64,000 nucleotides of DNA from Gemmatimonadaceae bacterium (lineage in GTDB: Bacteria; Gemmatimonadota; Gemmatimonadetes; Gemmatimonadales; Gemmatimonadaceae): the NCBI GenBank assembly GCA_036273715.1, contig DASUHB010000067.1, positions 38,695 through 102,694 of the forward strand, in the 5' to 3' direction. The notes beneath the pieces are model-generated. The model saw nothing but the letters and a program-made list of their open reading frames with translations, had not been told where the DNA came from and made no database searches. This document shows, one piece after another, positions 61,348 through 64,000 of the stretch. How positions within the stretch are numbered: position 1 is the first letter of the stretch; the number at the start of each line of letters is the position of its first letter. The translations under genes were made by a program, and so were the position numbers.

Positions 61348-61727
61348 CGAGTCCTCCAGTAATGGATCAGTGCTGTATGTGACTGAAGTCTCGGTGAAAG
61401 GCGGCGTCGGCTCCGTCGGGAGAAGCCGGAACTTTGGTCAGTCATCTCGCCACATCGTGTCGGTGTTTCACCGACAAATGGCGGATTATTGACCCAGGCG
61501 TGTGGGCCGACGTCGATGCGGGTCCTGATCGCCTAACCCGCGGCGCGCGTCAGCGGACGCGTCAGGCAAACGCAGTCGTCCGGCGCACGGGTTTCCCTGA
61601 CAGGCGCTCGGGCATCCCCCGATCTTGCGGCCGATCGCGATCGACGAAACTGGAGCACACGATCGCGAAGCCGCGTGCCGCCTGTGTTGGGCCGGCCATG
61701 GCGTCGCCAAGACGACGAGGGACGATC
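61348..61727. other. nirK-nosZ divergent regulatory region
   Basis: A 380-bp spacer. It holds the inverted repeat at 61458-61476, a distant pair TGACTGA (61380-61386) and TCAGTCA (61438-61444), and one GCCTAAC copy. No FNR/DNR-type TTGAT-N4-ATCAA box was seen. The nosZ frame is open upstream to 61434 but lacks signal-peptide features before 61728. Confidence 0.5.
61458..61476. promoter_or_regulatory. Perfect inverted repeat in the nirK-nosZ promoter region
   Basis: TGTCGGTG and its exact complement CACCGACA are separated by TTT. It lies 111 bp upstream of nirK and 252 bp upstream of nosZ. The 19-bp dyad is the size of a dimeric regulator's operator. The cognate protein is unknown. Confidence 0.45.
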
Positions 61728-63782
61728 ATGCGCTCCAGTGCCCGTCTGATGGCCAAGGGTACGCTGGCCATCGCCATCGGGATGCCCAGCCTGCTCGCAG
61801 CCTGCCACTCCAGCGCGCCGGCCACCTTAGCCGGCGCCGTCACCGGGGCCGACGCGGCATCGCGCGTGTATGTGCCGCCCGGACAGAAGGACGAGTTCTA
61901 CGCGTTCTTCTCGGGCGGCTTCAGCGGACAGGTGTCCGTGTACGGCCTGCCCTCGGGTAGGCTGCTCAAGGTGATCCCGGTGTTCTCGCAGGACCCGCAG
62001 GAAGGATGGGGATACGACGAGGAGACCAAGCCGATGCTCCAGACGAGCTTCGGATTCGTCCCCTGGGACGACGCCCACCACCCCGAGCTGTCGCAGACGA
62101 ACGGCGTGCCTAACGGCAAGTGGCTGTTCATCAACGGCAACAACACGCCGCGCATCGCGCGCATCGACCTCAGCCAATTCAAGACCGACGAGATCCTGCA
62201 GATCCCGAACTCGGCGGGCAACCATTCGTCGCCGTTCACGACGCCCGACGGCAAGTACGTGGTGGCCGGCACCCGGTTCAGCGTGCCGGTGCCTAACCGA
62301 GACACCACCATCGCGTCGTATGCCCAGACCTTCAAGGGCACGCTGACGTTCGTGCGCGCGGACGAGCCGGGGAAAATGGCGATCGCCTTCCAGATCCTCG
62401 TGCCCGGCTTCGACTACGACCTGGGCCACGCCGGCAAGGGCGTGTCCGATGGGTGGTTCTTCTTCACGACCTACAACACCGAGCAGGCGCACACCAAGCT
62501 CGAGGTGAACGCGTCGCAGAACGACAAGGACTTCATCGCGGCGATCAATTATCGACGCGCCGAAGCGTGCATCGCGGCCGGGAAGGGCACCACCATGCCG
62601 GCGAACTACGACCACAACGTGCTCGACGACCACTCCAATACCGCGCACGTCGAGCGGAACACGAGCGTCACCGTGCTCGACCCGTCGCGCTGCGATGGCC
62701 TCATGTACTTCCTGCCGACACCCAAGTCTCCGCACGGCGTCGACGTCGATCCGAGCGGCGAATACATCGTCGGCAACGGGAAGCTGTCGGCGGTGATCGC
62801 CGTGCACTCGTTCTCGAAGATGCAGCAGGCGATCGCGTCGAAGTCGTTCGACAAGATCGTGGACGGGATCCCGGTGCTCAAATACGAGTCGGTGCTGGCC
62901 GGTGAAGTGAAGAGCAGTGGGTTAGGCCCGTTGCACACCGAGTTCGATGGCAAAGGGTACGCGTACACGTCGTTCTTCATCTCGTCCGAGATCGTGAAGT
63001 GGAAGCTCGGCACCTGGGAAGTCGTGGATCGCACGCCCACCTACTACGCGATCGGCCACTTGATGATTCCGGGCGGCGACTCGCGCGCGCCGTGGGGCAA
63101 GTACGTGATCGCGCTCAACAAGATCACCAAGGACCGCTATCTGCCCACCGGCCCGATCATGGATCAGTCGGCCCAACTGTACGACATCAGCGGGCCCAAG
63201 ATGCAACTGCTGTTGGATTTCCCGACGATTGGCGAGCCGCACTACGCGCAGGCGCTTCCGGCGAATCTCATCCACTCGGTCAAGTTCAACGCGTTGACCG
63301 ACAACGCGAATCCGTGGGCCGTGAAGACCGAAGCCGACGGCGGCATCTCGCGCCAGGGCAAGACCGTGCACGTGAAGATGGCGGCCATCCGCTCGCACTT
63401 TTCGCCCGACAACATCGAGGGCATCAACGTCGGCGACACGGTCTATTTCCATCTCACGAACATCGAGCAGGACTGGGATATCGTGCACGGGTTTGCGGTG
63501 TTAGGCAACACGGATGCCGCGGAATTGATTCTGGCGCCGGGCGAGACGCGCACGCTCAAGTGGGTGCCGCGCGCGAGCGGCGTGTTCCCGTTCTACTGCA
63601 CCGACTTCTGCTCGGCGCTGCACCAGGAGATGCAGGGCTACGTGCGCGTGTCGCCGGCCGGGAGCACGGTGGCGCTGTCGGCGACCCTCGGTGACCACGC
63701 GGTGGGCGGCGATCGCATGGCTGCCATGCACGCGTCCACGCCGGCAGCGGGTGCCGCGCCTGCGGCCGGGAGGCACCAGTGA
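61728..63782 (+). CDS. nosZ: Nitrous-oxide reductase, Sec-type (clade II-like)
   Basis: A 684-residue periplasmic copper enzyme reducing N2O to N2. The leader is a Sec-type signal lacking a twin-arginine motif, and it ends in LLAAC, suggesting a lipoprotein. The seven-bladed propeller carries the CuZ ligands, beginning DDAHHPELS (His about 117-118), then GNHSSPF, KSPHGVDVDPSG, GPLHTEFDG and EPHYAQ. The C-terminal cupredoxin has the CuA site CTDFCSALHQEM (Cys about 624 and 628, His 632, Met 635). Absence of the Tat signal and the local sequence place it with clade II enzymes known from Gemmatimonas. ATG 61728 has GAGGGA upstream. It overlaps the next gene by one base (TGATG). Confidence 0.95.
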   Translation: MRSSARLMAKGTLAIAIGMPSLLAACHSSAPATLAGAVTGADAASRVYVPPGQKDEFYAFFSGGFSGQVSVYGLPSGRLLKVIPVFSQDPQEGWGYDEETKPMLQTSFGFVPWDDAHHPELSQTNGVPNGKWLFINGNNTPRIARIDLSQFKTDEILQIPNSAGNHSSPFTTPDGKYVVAGTRFSVPVPNRDTTIASYAQTFKGTLTFVRADEPGKMAIAFQILVPGFDYDLGHAGKGVSDGWFFFTTYNTEQAHTKLEVNASQNDKDFIAAINYRRAEACIAAGKGTTMPANYDHNVLDDHSNTAHVERNTSVTVLDPSRCDGLMYFLPTPKSPHGVDVDPSGEYIVGNGKLSAVIAVHSFSKMQQAIASKSFDKIVDGIPVLKYESVLAGEVKSSGLGPLHTEFDGKGYAYTSFFISSEIVKWKLGTWEVVDRTPTYYAIGHLMIPGGDSRAPWGKYVIALNKITKDRYLPTGPIMDQSAQLYDISGPKMQLLLDFPTIGEPHYAQALPANLIHSVKFNALTDNANPWAVKTEADGGISRQGKTVHVKMAAIRSHFSPDNIEGINVGDTVYFHLTNIEQDWDIVHGFAVLGNTDAAELILAPGETRTLKWVPRASGVFPFYCTDFCSALHQEMQGYVRVSPAGSTVALSATLGDHAVGGDRMAAMHASTPAAGAAPAAGRHQ

Positions 63783-64000
63783 TGTCGCGCCTCTCGCGAT
63801 GGCTGCTCGTGGCCGCGGGGCTGCTGGTCGCGGCGTCGCTCCGTCTCCCGCTCTGGCGTATCGGGTTGACCGCGCCGCAGTACCCCGAAGGATTGGGATT
63901 GCGCATCACCGCCGGGACGATCACCGGCGCAACGCCGCAGGATCTGAACAACATCAACGAGCTGAATCATTACATCGGGATGCGGCCCATCGATCCCGCC
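63782..64000 (+). CDS. nos-cluster membrane protein, N-terminal part only
   Basis: The first 73 residues of a gene cut by the window end. A membrane segment (LLVAAGLLVAASLRLPLW) is followed by APQYPEGLGLRITAGTITGATPQDLNNINELNHYIGMRP. The NNIN-LNHYIGM block recalls membrane proteins found directly after nosZ in clade II nos clusters; their role is not established. It is translationally coupled to nosZ. Confidence 0.65.
   Translation, partial: MSRLSRWLLVAAGLLVAASLRLPLWRIGLTAPQYPEGLGLRITAGTITGATPQDLNNINELNHYIGMRPIDPA

Larger units (their letters stand above)
1..64000. repeat. Over-represented heptamer GCCTAAC / GTTAGGC
   Basis: Reading by eye I count about 95 copies of the hexamer CCTAAC or its complement, nearly all with the flanking G/C of the heptamer, spread over the whole window and equally on both strands (about 49 and 46). 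Examples: 225, 622, 1117, 3551, 6732, 8182, 10487, 14692, 21513, 26716, 34517, 42031, 50451, 58302, 62921. Composition alone predicts under ten heptamers. In genes most copies sit in the frames CCT-AAC (Pro-Asn) or TTA-GGC (Leu-Gly), and several supply stop codons. Confidence 0.85.

Noticed and set aside
61348..61727. FNR/DNR box for nirK or nosZ
   Set aside because: No TTGAT-N4-ATCAA-like sequence was seen; the only clear dyad is TGTCGGTG-TTT-CACCGACA.
1..64000. GCCTAAC as a telomere-like or Chi-like element
   Set aside because: Copies are dispersed singly and balanced between strands, with no tandem array and no orientation bias.
1..64000. CRISPR arrays, tRNA or rRNA genes, prophage or transposase
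   Set aside because: None was recognised on either strand; repeats seen are a 72-bp tandem pair, one inverted repeat and one two-copy intergenic element.

Overview
The window is high-GC bacterial chromosome. I infer Gemmatimonadota, from a combination of traits and not from a marker gene: a Sec-type (clade II-like) nosZ beside an AniA-like nirK, SusC/SusD transport beside tricorn, S9 and S15 peptidases, paired BTAD/TPR membrane regulators, a DUF5916 barrel, a bacterial topoisomerase IB and a sulfocyanin-like lipoprotein. I saw no rRNA, tRNA, CRISPR array, transposase or phage gene.

Layout. 1-2411 (minus): the N-terminal part of a DHA2-type MFS exporter and topoisomerase IB. 2779-4671 (minus): a multicopper oxidase with unusual domain order. 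5006-11084 (plus): an RND efflux operon (adaptor, pump, outer-membrane channel), ending at a hairpin shared with a convergent sulfocyanin-like gene. 11974-16432: a DUF5916 outer-membrane protein and a membrane-anchored BTAD regulator. 16433-19420: two repeat elements, then a sulfate-assimilation unit (promoter, poly-cysteine leader peptide, terminator, cysI, cysH) that looks like a cysteine attenuator. 19429-23503: epoxide hydrolase, flavin amine oxidase, a Spy/CpxP-like protein and an AhpD-like protein.

23549-41443 reads as one peptide-utilisation region. On the minus strand are an APC permease, an S9 peptidase, a serine hydrolase and a GntR regulator. Divergent on the plus strand are SusC, SusD, tricorn protease, a second serine hydrolase and a CocE-type hydrolase, with start/stop overlaps among the last three. 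Two repeat-type sites near the GntR gene are candidate operators.

41445-47144 holds a GNAT protein, small membrane or exported proteins and a second BTAD regulator. The latter is divergent from 47569-49488, a periplasmic cupredoxin followed by a Cyc2-like monoheme cytochrome-porin fusion, a candidate outer-membrane electron-transfer pair. 49530-56701 is a stress and metal region (Usp, BON, flavodoxin, broken VIT1 iron-transporter gene, P1B-type ATPase, flavin-binding protein). 56698-60326 encodes two sensor kinases and a NarL-type regulator. 60334-64000 holds divergent nirK and nosZ plus the start of a nos-cluster membrane gene.

Two features run across the genes. Copper proteins are numerous (multicopper oxidase, sulfocyanin-like, plastocyanin-like, NirK, NosZ). 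The heptamer GCCTAAC / GTTAGGC is strongly over-represented on both strands, inside and outside genes, so that the rare TTA leucine codon occurs mostly as TTA-GGC.
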